Notes under the pieces: generated by a model
Told to the model about the DNA's origin: nothing
The model's database searches: none
What the model saw: the letters and a program-made list of their open reading frames with translations, nothing else
Program-made: the position numbers and the translations under genes
Part shown: one piece after another, positions 18,901 to 26,918 of the stretch
Position numbering within the stretch: the first letter of the stretch is position 1
How the letters are laid out: each line of letters starts with the position of its first letter
NCBI RefSeq assembly: GCF_018129965.1
Contig: NZ_JAFCKW010000005.1
Span: forward strand, 184,088 to 248,087
From: Bradyrhizobium diazoefficiens
Lineage (GTDB): Bacteria > Pseudomonadota > Alphaproteobacteria > Rhizobiales > Xanthobacteraceae
Direction of reading: 5' to 3'
DNA: 64,000 nucleotides

Positions 18901-19081
18901 CGGAGGAGCCGCTGGTGTCGCCGAGCGTGCCGCTGCCGCTGCCGTTGTAGCCGGCGAGACCGTCCTGCCAGGTGACGACGAAGCCGCCATTGGAAAGACC
19001 GGTGACGGAGGGATACCACTGGCCGCCGCTCGTCTGGCTATTGACCTGGAATTCGGTACCTATTTTTACGACGGTGGTCAT
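15917..19081 (-). CDS. Large modular AIDA-repeat adhesin, probable type I secretion substrate
   Basis: 1054 aa, no N-terminal signal peptide. Order: seven imperfect 50-70-residue repeats (residues 1-393; boundaries at TEF/GEF/SEF near 9, 75, 128, 181, 237, 287, 343, each with a GGFVVTW-like core), consistent with a seven-bladed propeller; two bacterial Ig-like domains (about 398-605); AIDA-type beta-helix repeats rich in GGxQxVxxGGxA (about 605-925); and a C-terminal domain (about 925-1054: GTVSNFEVGDTIDL, then LTLTTNAGNVAYQFAGV) shared with the neighbouring 461-aa protein. No RTX nonapeptides. The lack of a signal peptide and the adjacent HlyB/HlyD genes indicate type I export, with the shared C-terminus as likely signal (inference). 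Probably surface adhesion or biofilm. Confidence 0.85.
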   Translation of the reverse strand: MTTVVKIGTEFQVNSQTSGGQWYPSVTGLSNGGFVVTWQDGLAGYNGSGSGTLGDTSGSSVKAQLYAADGSKVGGEFLVNTQTTGSQASPVVTSLSNGGFVVSWQDQNSTNGDIKAQIYSASGAPVGTEFLINSVTANNQNTPAITGLPNGGFVVAWTNQGSSAPDVKAQVYNASGAKVGSEFLVNSASVYDQERASIATLSNGDFIVTWNDFRTGNWEVRGQVFHPTASGASKVGSEFTVDTAFYNSRMVAGVTGLANGNFVISFEDTSGEIRAQVFTAGGVKVGSEFQVNTQTSGNQGFSSITALTSGGFVVTWSDEGTGDGSGPAIKAQVYDAAGGKIGGEYVVNSQINSNQLYPNVAALANGGFVISWTDFSQALGDTSAYGITAQIFNLSNAPAAPTIVSVTDDVSPNTGVLVSGASTNDTDLTVRIATGSNFAGDVLQLFDGQNAIGTAVTLTLADVARGYVDIQTGVLGNAAHAITAKVTDTTGAVSNAATAINVIVDTVAPAVGVTGVTLNTANLPTFTVSGSTEAGLLVSVYDGATLVGTTTAGADGSWSLAGVTLVEGDNNLTARTADAAGNAGTSTVFAAPTLVSTGPVSVTSATATSQGYVVLGGGTLDVVTGGNVSGQITVGNGGVVDVLTGATAQHTDILSGGVQYDYGTAGDTTVHAGGQQHVYFGGNATGTTVQAGGYQDVYSSSTVTGVSLSGQQQVLAGGTAIDTIVRNGGYQYVGNGGHTEGSVINTGGLQYVDTGASADDTVINGGFQFVNGSASGGSVEGGQAQTGGVATNVTVRNGGAQHVYNGGSASGTAVEAGAFQDVFHGAVTGTNLSGSQQVLDGATADQTVIQSGGNAYVGTGGAVTATTVNAGGLLYVDAGGSATGSTIDGGFAWVAGTASNTTLSSGELDVTGSASGTHLAGGVEHVLAGGVQNGVDFAGAAATLTLENAAGLTGTVSNFEVGDTIDLLHTSVSSFAFDGSTLTLTTNAGNVAYQFAGVQSGTELNVTDDGHGGTAISLSLLVQQSASIVPDAGHETSLVSPDTTQQQPTLATQS

Positions 19082-19536
19082 AACTTAACCTCGAGTGATG
19101 TTGAATGAGCGCTGAAAGGGCGGTTTCCGCTTCGCTGCCGCGGTCAGAAGGCGAGAGCCAAGCCTGCATGCGCTGTTAGCGGTCAGTTAATGATATTTTA
19201 TGATATATTTTTGCGCAGCATGCGGCATTTTGCCCGGCCTTATGTTATATCAATGATATAAAAGGCCCGATGGGCGCAGCCGCGGCTTGCGTTGCGGTCG
19301 ACCTGCGAGTTCATGCGCCGTGTGCCTGCCGCATGCGAAGGCAATGAGCGGCGCCATCATTGCTGCGGGCGCCCCGGTACGCGCGTTGCCGACCGGCGGC
19401 ACGCGACCTGATGCTATGGCTATTTGGCAGGAAAAGCGGGAGGGGCGTTCGCCCGATGGCCCTGGCCTGAGCGCGGCTCTGACGGCGAGGGAGGCCGTAC
19501 CGGGCACGCGTCCCGGTACGGCGATGTCGTTTCAGT
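19082..19536. other. Intergenic region between the two adhesin genes
   Basis: 455 bases. It contains the leader of the large adhesin, an AT-rich stretch around 19190-19262 with TGTTATATCAATGATATA (19243-19260), and a hairpin at 19494-19522. The first leader bases (AATGAGCGCT, 19103 on) also occur upstream of the second adhesin. No gene supported. Confidence 0.55.
19494..19522 (-). terminator. 11-bp GC hairpin after the 461-aa adhesin gene
   Basis: Perfect stem GCCGTACCGGG/CCCGGTACGGC with a 7-base loop, 15 bp after the stop at 19537 in the minus direction. No T tract. Counterpart of the hairpin at 15872. Confidence 0.5.
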
Positions 19537-20922
19537 TTAGCTCTGGGCGTGAACGAGCGAGTTGCTCGTGGGATCGGACCCCTGCGGTGTGATCGCGCCT
19601 TCGCCCGCGTTCGGCACCAGGCTCGCCGAGAACTGCGAGAGCAGCGACAACGAGACCGAGGTACCGCCATGGCCGTCCGAACTCACGTTCAGCGCGGTGC
19701 CGGCCTCGACGCCTGCAAAATGATAGGCGAGGGCGCCGTTGCCCGTGGTCAGCGTGAGCGTCGTGCCGTCGAACGCGTAATCGGTCACCGCGAGGTTGCG
19801 GAAGTCGATGACGTCGCCGACCTCGAAATTCGAGATCGTGCCGGTCAGGCCGGATGCGTCTTCGAGATAGAGCGTCGAAGCCGAGCCTGCGAAATCGACG
19901 CCGTTCTGGACACCGCCGGCGTAGACATATTCGGCGCCGCCCGCCAGATGCGTATTGCTGGCCGTGCCAGCCACATCCAACTCGCCGTTGTTGACGGTCG
20001 CGCCCGAGGCCGAGCCGGCCACGAACACGAAGCCGCCGTTGACGGCGGTGGAGTTTGCCGAGCCGCCGACATCGACATATTGCAGGCCGCCGGCATTGAC
20101 CGTCGATCCCGTCGCCGAGCCGCCGGAGCCGATATATTCGCTGCCGCCAGCGAGGATCACGGTATCGGTCGACGTGCCGGTGCCGAGAACCTGGAGGCCG
20201 CCGCTGACCTGGCTGCCCTGGACGCTGCCGCTGATAACCTGCTGGAAGCCGCCGGCCTGGACAGTGGTCGTGATCGCATTGCCGTTCAGGACGACGTGCT
20301 GAATGCCGCCGCTGTTGACGGTGGTTTTGTTGGTGGTGCCGGCCACCTCCTGGATGCCGCCGCCGAACACGATGCTGTCGTTGCCGGTGCCGAGCACGTA
20401 CTGATAGCCGCCATTGTTGATTTCGGTGCCGTTGGCGGTACCGTCCGTACCGACATATTGCAGGCCGCCCGAGGAGATGATGGTCCCGTTGGTGGTGCCG
20501 CCGGCCGCCACGAAATCATTGCCGCCGTTGACGATGACGGTTGCATAGGTCACGCCACCGACATGGACCTGCTGCGAGCCGGCCAGCGTCGTCCCGCTGA
20601 CCGTGGCGTTCATGACGTCCTGGTAGCTGCCGGCGCTGACCACGACGTTGCTGGCGGTGCCGCCATAGACGTGCTGGGTGCCGCCATTGGAGATGACGAC
20701 GCCGTTGGCGGTGCCGTAGTTGAACTGCACGCCGCCGACGACGGTCGAGTTGTTGGCGGTGCCGCCGGCTTCGATCATGATGACGCTGCCGGGGCCGACC
20801 GCGGTGGCGCCGGATACGGCGCCGCCGCTGGCGACGTTGAGCGTGCCCGAGAGCACGATGTAGGTCGTGGTGGTGGGGGCGGAGACCGTCGTCGGGCCGC
20901 CAAATACGACTTGAGTGGTCAT
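19537..20922 (-). CDS. AIDA-repeat surface protein, paralogue of the large adhesin
   Basis: 461 aa without signal peptide. Almost all of it is AIDA-type beta-helix repeats (GGxQxVxxGGxAxxTxVxxGG) from about residue 20 to 330, followed by the C-terminal domain GTISNFEVGDVIDF, then FDGTTLTLTTGNGALAYHFAGV, that also ends the 1054-aa protein; both finish in QS. It lacks the propeller and Ig parts, so it is a short version of the same architecture, probably from duplication. Gene order on minus (this, large adhesin, HlyB, HlyD) suggests cargo of the same exporter. Starts ATG at 20922 with GAGG upstream. Confidence 0.85.
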   Translation of the reverse strand: MTTQVVFGGPTTVSAPTTTTYIVLSGTLNVASGGAVSGATAVGPGSVIMIEAGGTANNSTVVGGVQFNYGTANGVVISNGGTQHVYGGTASNVVVSAGSYQDVMNATVSGTTLAGSQQVHVGGVTYATVIVNGGNDFVAAGGTTNGTIISSGGLQYVGTDGTANGTEINNGGYQYVLGTGNDSIVFGGGIQEVAGTTNKTTVNSGGIQHVVLNGNAITTTVQAGGFQQVISGSVQGSQVSGGLQVLGTGTSTDTVILAGGSEYIGSGGSATGSTVNAGGLQYVDVGGSANSTAVNGGFVFVAGSASGATVNNGELDVAGTASNTHLAGGAEYVYAGGVQNGVDFAGSASTLYLEDASGLTGTISNFEVGDVIDFRNLAVTDYAFDGTTLTLTTGNGALAYHFAGVEAGTALNVSSDGHGGTSVSLSLLSQFSASLVPNAGEGAITPQGSDPTSNSLVHAQS

Positions 20923-20950
20923 TGATGCCTCAAATGAGCGCTAAGGGGTT

Positions 20951-20980
20951 GGGTCGCGATGAAAAGACCGGGTCGCGATG
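20951..20980. repeat. Direct repeat in leader of the 461-aa adhesin gene
   Basis: GGGTCGCGATG occurs at 20951-20961 and 20970-20980 (19-bp period), 29 bp upstream of the start codon. Nearby (20995-21012) is an imperfect palindrome AATGGGAATCATTCCATC and an AT-rich promoter-like stretch (21021-21042). Could be a regulatory site. Confidence 0.4.
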
Positions 20981-21192
20981 GTGATACAACTCGAAATGGG
21001 AATCATTCCATCTCGGATGGTATATATTGTATCATATTGTCGGATTTATGTTATGACGTTGCTGCGATCGAAGGTGCGGCGAAACGCCGGATACCGGTCG
21101 CCCCCTGACACGACGGTCGCGGGCGGGCAGCGGACGCACGGAATCCGGGCGTCGTGCCGCAAGGCCGATCGATACGGCGGTGCCGGGCTCGT

Positions 21193-21843
21193 CTAGCGAT
21201 CGAGGGAAAGGGCCGGCGGCTTTGGCTGCTCGGCGCCGAAGGAAACCCAGACATTGGGGTCGCCGGCGCTTTGCCGCGACAGATACCGGTATTTGGTCTC
21301 GTACCAGAACAGGATTTCCGGCGTCTGGTTGTCGAGGATCATCTCGCCGCGGTCGGAGCGGACCGTCAGCACGGCGTGACGCCCCCTGGTCGGAGCGGGC
21401 TCCTCGACCGTCGTGATCAGGAGCGAGCCCTGCGGCCATCCCGCCCTGGCCAACATCTTGCGCTTGAGCAGGACGATGTCCTCGCAATCGCCGCGATCGA
21501 GCGGGAGCGTCCAGCGTTCTGCCTTGCCGTAGAGAACGTCATCGCTGGTCCAGGTGACGCGATCGTTGACGTATTTGTTGATCTCGTAGAGTTGCTGCAG
21601 CAGTTCGGGTGTCAGCACGACATCCCGGGCCTGATCGGCGCCGGGGCGGCATTCTTCGGCATTCTCGGCGCAAAACTGTTGCCAGCCGGAGGGCGCCTTG
21701 GTGGCGGCGCCGACTGCGGCGGACAGGGTCGGGCGGACCAGGAAAGCGCAGGCCGGCTGCGCCATCGACAGGCAGGCCGCGACCAGGCCGGCTGCTGCCG
21801 CCAGCGTCCCGCGTGTCTGCCTGGTGCTGCGAAATTCCGCCAT
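21193..21843 (-). CDS. Transglutaminase-like cysteine peptidase, LapG/BTLCP family
   Basis: 216 aa with an N-terminal signal peptide (hydrophobic 12-33, ending near QPACA), so periplasmic. Catalytic triad of the bacterial transglutaminase-like cysteine peptidase family is visible: Cys120 in RGDCEDIVLLK, His156 in GRHAVLTV, Asp171 in ILDNQ. Characterised relative LapG cuts a type I-secreted adhesin to release it from the surface. It lies between the adhesin/type I exporter genes and gspD, on the same strand as both, which supports an adhesin-processing role (inference). No LapD-like c-di-GMP receptor is found in the window. About 190 bp separate it from the Sel1 gene. Confidence 0.85.
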   Translation of the reverse strand: MAEFRSTRQTRGTLAAAAGLVAACLSMAQPACAFLVRPTLSAAVGAATKAPSGWQQFCAENAEECRPGADQARDVVLTPELLQQLYEINKYVNDRVTWTSDDVLYGKAERWTLPLDRGDCEDIVLLKRKMLARAGWPQGSLLITTVEEPAPTRGRHAVLTVRSDRGEMILDNQTPEILFWYETKYRYLSRQSAGDPNVWVSFGAEQPKPPALSLDR

Positions 21844-22036
21844 GTCGTCCCCCGACGCTCCCTACGCGTGGGACGTTGGCAGAGACAGTTCGCGATCCGC
21901 CTAAGCCATTGCTTCAAATTGTACGGATCTGGCTCTTCGCGACCGGGGCGACGGCGCCCATGGTGTGATTTCTGTTAAGGCCGGCGTTATGCCGTCATTT
22001 CCATGATCGGAAAGCAGTCCCGCTCATCGCCCTTGA

Positions 22037-22558
22037 TCAGAACGGGGAGTCCGCCGGCCAGCGCAGCGCATGCCATTGTCCGGCCGCGATCTGGCCGCGG
22101 CTCATCTTCGAGGCCACGGCATTGCGCAGCTTGGCGAAATTCTCGCGCGTCTTCTTCGGCGCGTGGGCGGCCGCAAGGTTCAGCCATTTGTAGGCGGCGA
22201 CGTCGTCCTGCGGCACGCCCTGGCCCTTGTCGTAGGCAAGGCCGAGCAGATATTGTGAGGTGGTGTCGCCTTGCTCGGCGGCGAGCCGGTACCAGTAGGT
22301 CGCGGCATCATACGCCTGCGGCAAGCCTTGGCCGGTCGCGTACATGAAGCCGACCATGCCTTGCGCGCGGGCATTCCCGCGCTCGGCCTGGGGCAACAGC
22401 AGGCGGGCGGCGGTGTTGTAGTCGCCGCGGTTGAAGGCGCCCGTTCCGGCACCGAGCGCATCGGCGCGAGCGATGTCCGTCGCGGCCAGTCCCAGCACGA
22501 GGGCGACGACGAAAATGATGCCGGACCTGACCATGTGAACCGTGCCTGCTCGTCTCAT
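22037..22558 (-). CDS. Sel1/TPR repeat periplasmic protein
   Basis: 173 aa. Signal peptide (GIIFVVALVLGLAATDIARA), then two clear Sel1-like repeats (AERGNARAQGMVGFMYATGQ; AEQGDTTSQYLLGLAYDKGQ) and a third partial one (AYKWLNLAAAHA). Such helical solenoids mediate protein-protein contacts. Its ATG at 22558 overlaps the gspD stop as ATGA, so translation is coupled and the protein is probably a helper of the type II machine. An internal ATG at 22534 also gives a full signal peptide. Confidence 0.82.
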   Translation of the reverse strand: MRRAGTVHMVRSGIIFVVALVLGLAATDIARADALGAGTGAFNRGDYNTAARLLLPQAERGNARAQGMVGFMYATGQGLPQAYDAATYWYRLAAEQGDTTSQYLLGLAYDKGQGVPQDDVAAYKWLNLAAAHAPKKTRENFAKLRNAVASKMSRGQIAAGQWHALRWPADSPF

Positions 22559-24921
22559 CGGTAAGTCGTCGGCGCCGTCTGCTTCGGTCCGACCGCGTTG
22601 ATCGTGCCGCGCAGCTTGGTGCGCAGTTCCTCGGCGACGAAGTGCGCATCCGCTCCGTCCCGGATGATCTGGGGGCGGATGAAGATGATCAGCTCGGTGC
22701 GCTTGACCTGCTTGTCGGTCTGGCCGAACACGGCCTCGCCGAGGCCGGGAATCTGGTCGAGCCCGGGAATGCCGGTGCGGGTCTTGGTCTGGGAGTCGCT
22801 GATCAGGCCCGCCAGTAGCACGGTCTGCCCGCTGGCGACCGCGACCGAGCTGCGCACCTTGCGGGTCGATACCGTCGGCGTCAGCGAGTTGGTCGACGTC
22901 GAGGAAGAGCCCGACGACGAATTGGCGACGGGATTGCTGATCTCCTGCTCGACGTCGAGCCGGACATTGCCGTTGGCATTGATCCGCGGCACCACGCGCA
23001 GGATGATGCCGGTGCTGCGATAGTCGGTGGTATTGGCGATGGTATTGCTGCCGGTCAGCACGGTCGCGCTTCCGGTCTGGATCGGGATCTCGTCGCCGAC
23101 CTGGAGGGTCGCGACCTGGTTGTCGATCACGACGACGGACGGGTTCGACAGCACCTTGACGTCGGTAATCGCATGCAGTGCGTTCAGCACGGCGCGCGGC
23201 GTCTGCGCGGAGCCGACCAGGAAGTTGAAGCCGGGGATGGCGCGCTGGAGCACGACGTCGGCGGCCGCGGCGGCGACGGAGGTCGCGCCGTTGAATCCGA
23301 CGGAGCCGGTGTTGGGCTTGAGGCCGACATCGCGGCTCATGATGTAGGACTGGATGCCGTATTGGAGATCGTCGGTCAGCGTCACCTCGGCGATCGTGGC
23401 GTCGATCGCGACCTGGAGCTGCGGCTGATCGACCTCCCTGATGGTCTGCTCGATGATCCGGTACTGCTCCTGGCTCGCATAGATCAGCAGCGTGTTGTTG
23501 ACGCTGTCGGCGGTGATGCGGACGCCGTCGAGGACGTTGCCCGGACCTGCGCCGCCGCGGCCCGAATTCTGTCCGGTCGCAGAGCTGTCGAACAGGCTGC
23601 CGCCGCCTTGCGATGCGGAGGATGCGCCATAGGCGGGCTGGCTCCCGGAGGACGCGTCGGCAACGCCGGAGCTGCCGGCCCGTCCGCTCGCATTGGCGCC
23701 AAAGCCGCTGCTCGACTGGTTGGGACCGGCCGACAGGCGATTGAGCGCGGAGCCGCCGCTCGAACTCGAGGCAAGGCCAGATCCCGGCGCGACCTGTCCG
23801 CCCGGGCTGTCGAGCGAGGAGGACGACGAGCCGGACGAACTGCCTGCACCGAAGACGTCGTTGAGAACGCGTGCGATCTGCCGGGCGTCGCCGAACTTCA
23901 CGCGGTAGACATGGACCGCGGAGCGGCCGGTGTTGGTGGTATCGAGGCGGCGGATCCAGGTCTCGACACGGTTGAGCAGCTCCGGCTTGCGCGTCACCGC
24001 CAGCACGGCGTTCATGCGGGCGATCGACTGGAATTTGACGAGGCCCTGCGTCATGCCGCCTTCGCCGGAATCGACGATCTTCTCGAGCTCCGCGATGATC
24101 GGCCCCGGATTGCTGTTCTGCACCGGGAAGATGCCGACCGATTGTCCCTTGAGGAAGTCCGCATCGAAGCTCAGCACCAGGTCGACCGCATTGCGGCGCT
24201 CGCTACCTGAGCCCTGGATCAGGATCAGATTGCGGTTGGTATCTGCGCGGATCATGCCTTGCTTGGTGGCGAAACTGTCGACCAGCTTGAGCACGGTTTG
24301 CGCCGAGACATATTGCAACGGCACGACCGTGACGCCGTAGCCGGGCGTCATGCGATCGGAGGCATCGGCTATCCCGCTGCCGACGGCGTCGCCCTGCGGC
24401 ATCAGCCGGTAGCCCGTATCGTCACGAACGAGGGCGATACCGCCGATCCGCAACGCGTTTTCGAGCGCGAACACGACGTCGGATTTGGGGATCGGCCGAC
24501 CGGAGGAGAGGCTGATGTTACCCTGGACGCGGGGATCGATGACATAGCCGACGCCGAGGATATCGCCGAGCACGACCTTGGCGACGGAGGCGACCGGTGA
24601 ATTGTCGAAATTGAGCTCGAACCGCTCGGCACTGACGGTCGCCTGCTGCGAGGACGCGGTGGCGGGTGCATCATCGCTGGCCACGGCCGTGTAGATCGCG
24701 GTCTTGGCGCGGGGGCCCGTGGAGAGCTCGCGCTGCGGCAACTGGTTCGGATAGCGCGGCAACAGGTCGACCGAGCGGACCTTGTCGAAAACATCCGGAT
24801 CCTTGGTGTCGGCATCCGCAATGCCGCTCACCGTATTGCACGATCCCAGCAAGACGCAGATGACGGCGCACTTGACAACCAAGCCGATCCTGAATGCTGC
24901 TCGGCTCACTGTCGACCTCAC
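22555..24921 (-). CDS. gspD: Type II secretion secretin
   Basis: 788-aa outer-membrane channel subunit. N-terminal lipobox (VLLGSC) implies a lipoprotein that may pilot itself. N0 and N1-N3 domains follow (FELNFDNSPVASVAKVVLGD; VVPLQYVSAQTVLKLVDSF; VYRVKFGDARQIARVLNDVF). N3 is interrupted by a Ser/Gly-rich linker at about 365-470. The secretin core contains VLSNPSVVVIDNQVATLQVGDEIP, VRSSVAVASGQTVLLAGLI and TELIIFIRPQII, diagnostic for the family. It is divergent from gspE, with 307 bp between. The long low-complexity insertion is unusual but seen in some alphaproteobacterial GspD. Confidence 0.94.
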   Translation of the reverse strand: MRSTVSRAAFRIGLVVKCAVICVLLGSCNTVSGIADADTKDPDVFDKVRSVDLLPRYPNQLPQRELSTGPRAKTAIYTAVASDDAPATASSQQATVSAERFELNFDNSPVASVAKVVLGDILGVGYVIDPRVQGNISLSSGRPIPKSDVVFALENALRIGGIALVRDDTGYRLMPQGDAVGSGIADASDRMTPGYGVTVVPLQYVSAQTVLKLVDSFATKQGMIRADTNRNLILIQGSGSERRNAVDLVLSFDADFLKGQSVGIFPVQNSNPGPIIAELEKIVDSGEGGMTQGLVKFQSIARMNAVLAVTRKPELLNRVETWIRRLDTTNTGRSAVHVYRVKFGDARQIARVLNDVFGAGSSSGSSSSSLDSPGGQVAPGSGLASSSSGGSALNRLSAGPNQSSSGFGANASGRAGSSGVADASSGSQPAYGASSASQGGGSLFDSSATGQNSGRGGAGPGNVLDGVRITADSVNNTLLIYASQEQYRIIEQTIREVDQPQLQVAIDATIAEVTLTDDLQYGIQSYIMSRDVGLKPNTGSVGFNGATSVAAAAADVVLQRAIPGFNFLVGSAQTPRAVLNALHAITDVKVLSNPSVVVIDNQVATLQVGDEIPIQTGSATVLTGSNTIANTTDYRSTGIILRVVPRINANGNVRLDVEQEISNPVANSSSGSSSTSTNSLTPTVSTRKVRSSVAVASGQTVLLAGLISDSQTKTRTGIPGLDQIPGLGEAVFGQTDKQVKRTELIIFIRPQIIRDGADAHFVAEELRTKLRGTINAVGPKQTAPTTYR

Positions 24922-25228
24922 TCACGCAACGCCCGCTGTCGTTCCGTCGAGACGGGGGCGGGCCGAATGGGGCTTGCTTATCCCTCTCATATGACAGTCG
25001 TGTGTTATCAATGATGGTCATTGCGTATCGATCTCGTGTCGCAATGTTATCTCGTTGCGACGTCGCCGGAATTGTCGCGAAATATCAACGGCGTGGGTTG
25101 AGCCCGAGATGTGAATAGCCTGGGGATGATGTTGTGGTCGATCATGACGTCACATTTCCAATTGGAAAGCCGAGGTAAACGGCGCGCTCGCCGCCCTGCG
25201 GCCATTAGAGTGACTGCGGTAGACGTTC
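24922..25228. promoter_or_regulatory. Divergent gspD/gspE promoter region
   Basis: 307 bases between divergent starts. The AT-rich centre holds TGTTATCAATGAT at 25003-25015, similar to elements upstream of the large adhesin (19243) and the haemagglutinin gene (61468). No ORF is credible. Confidence 0.45.
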
Positions 25229-26914
25229 ATGGCCTCACCCAATGCGCACGAGTTCGCAGCTCGTTTCAGCCAGAAGGCCGGTCTGAAGGCGGACGCTGAC
25301 AAGGCCGGCAGGCTGAACGGGGCGGGCCCAAACGAGGGCGGCCTGCGCAAGCTGTGGGAGATGAGTGAATTGTCGGCGAGCGAGTTCGCCGACGAGATCG
25401 CGCTCTTCTTCGAGCTGCCGCGCGTCACCCTACAGGAGATGATGGCGGCGGAATCCCGGGTGCAGCAGTTCTCGCGCCGGTTCCTGCGCGAGATGGCGGT
25501 GTTTCCCTGTCAGCCCGGCGGCGGAGCGCCGACGCTGGTGATGGCTGATCCGACCGACCGCGCATCCATCCAGGCCGCGGGGATCGTCCTTGGAATTGCG
25601 CCCCTCGTCAAAGTGGCCTCGTTCGAGGACATCGCCACCGCGCTCGACCAGCGCCTCGGCGACGAGGAGAGCGCCAGCGCCGGGAGCACCGTCAGCGCGA
25701 CGGTGCAGGATGACGATATCGACAATCTGCGCGACCTCGCCAGCGGTGCGCCCGTGGTCCGCGCCGTCAACGACATGTTCGAGACGGCGGTCGAACTGCG
25801 CGCCAGTGACATCCACATCGAACCGGGGCGGACCTCGCTGGTGATACGAATGCGTGTCGACGGCCTGTTGCGCATCGCCGCGACGCCGACGAGCGTTCCT
25901 CCGGCGGCCGTGATTTCGCGTATCAAGATTTTGGCCGGCCTCAACATCGCCGAGCGCCGGTTGCCGCAGGACGGCGGCGCGCGGGTGCGGGCGGCGCGAT
26001 CGGAACTCGACGTGCGCGTCGCAATCATGCCGACGCAACATGGCGAGTCCGCCGTCATCCGACTGCTGCCGCGCGACCGGGCGCTGCTCTCGGTCGACAA
26101 GCTCGGCTTCCTGGCCGGCGACCAGAGCAAATTGCGGCGCATGCTGGCGCTGCCGCACGGCATGATCATCGTCACCGGCCCGACCGGCAGCGGCAAGACG
26201 ACGACGCTCGCAACGGTGCTGTCGCTGCTCAACGAGCCGACACGAAAGATCCTAACCATCGAGGATCCCGTCGAGTACGAAATTCCAGGGGTCTCCCAGT
26301 CCCAGGCCAAGCCCTCGATCGGCCTGACCTTTGCGACTGCGCTGCGCTCCTTCGTGCGCCAGGACCCCGACGTCATCATGGTCGGCGAGGTCCGCGATTC
26401 CGAGACGGCCCATGTCGCGGTGCACGCAGCGCTGACCGGCCATCTCGTGCTGACCACCCTGCACACCGAGACGGCGGCCGCCGCCGTGCCGCGCCTGCTC
26501 GATCTCGGCGTCGAAGCGTTCCTGCTGCGCTCGACCTTGCGCGCGGTGATCGCGCAGCGCCTGGTGCGCCAGCTCTGCGACCGCTGCAAGGGCAGCCGGC
26601 CCCTGACCCATGCCGACGTCGAGGCCGATCCGCGCTACACGGCGGTCGGCCTTCGCGTCGGCAATGTCATCTTCGAACCGGTCGGCTGCGAACGCTGCGG
26701 CAATGTCGGTTATCGCGGCCGTATCGGCGTGTTCGAGGTGCTGGAGATGAACGAGGACGTCCGCGCGCTGGTCGAGGAGCAATCCGACTGGGAGTCCATC
26801 GACAAGGTCGCCATTCGCAACGGCATGACGACGATGATCGAGGACGGCCTCGCCAAATGCCTGTCGGGCATGACTTCGGCCGCCGAGATCCTGCGCGTAA
26901 CCACCGTGCGGTGA
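25229..26914 (+). CDS. gspE: Type II secretion ATPase
   Basis: 561-aa cytoplasmic hexameric ATPase driving pseudopilus assembly. N-terminal T2SSE_N domain (about 45-145), then the ATPase: Walker A GPTGSGKT 317-324, Asp box LTIEDPVEY, Walker B DVIMVGEVRD 381-390, His box TGHLVLTTLHTETA. A four-Cys zinc element is present at Cys450, Cys453, Cys487 and Cys490, as in GspE/PilB. First gene of a tightly packed nine-gene operon gspE-M. Confidence 0.95.
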   Translation: MASPNAHEFAARFSQKAGLKADADKAGRLNGAGPNEGGLRKLWEMSELSASEFADEIALFFELPRVTLQEMMAAESRVQQFSRRFLREMAVFPCQPGGGAPTLVMADPTDRASIQAAGIVLGIAPLVKVASFEDIATALDQRLGDEESASAGSTVSATVQDDDIDNLRDLASGAPVVRAVNDMFETAVELRASDIHIEPGRTSLVIRMRVDGLLRIAATPTSVPPAAVISRIKILAGLNIAERRLPQDGGARVRAARSELDVRVAIMPTQHGESAVIRLLPRDRALLSVDKLGFLAGDQSKLRRMLALPHGMIIVTGPTGSGKTTTLATVLSLLNEPTRKILTIEDPVEYEIPGVSQSQAKPSIGLTFATALRSFVRQDPDVIMVGEVRDSETAHVAVHAALTGHLVLTTLHTETAAAAVPRLLDLGVEAFLLRSTLRAVIAQRLVRQLCDRCKGSRPLTHADVEADPRYTAVGLRVGNVIFEPVGCERCGNVGYRGRIGVFEVLEMNEDVRALVEEQSDWESIDKVAIRNGMTTMIEDGLAKCLSGMTSAAEILRVTTVR

Positions 26915-26918
26915 CGAG

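Noticed and set aside
15980..19108. 1042-codon plus-strand ORF opposite the large adhesin
   Set aside because: Composition is Arg/Ala/Gly/Asp-rich without domains, as expected for the antisense of a repetitive GC-rich gene; the minus frame has clear repeats.
15917..20922. CRISPR or tandem-repeat array appearance of the adhesin genes
   Set aside because: Repetition follows codons of AIDA protein repeats with variable DNA units; no constant repeats with unique spacers.
24980..25015. Possible Pho box (CTGTCATA-like) before gspD
   Set aside because: Only one half of the direct repeat is present; the same holds for CTGTCACA at 42470. Not enough for a PhoB site.
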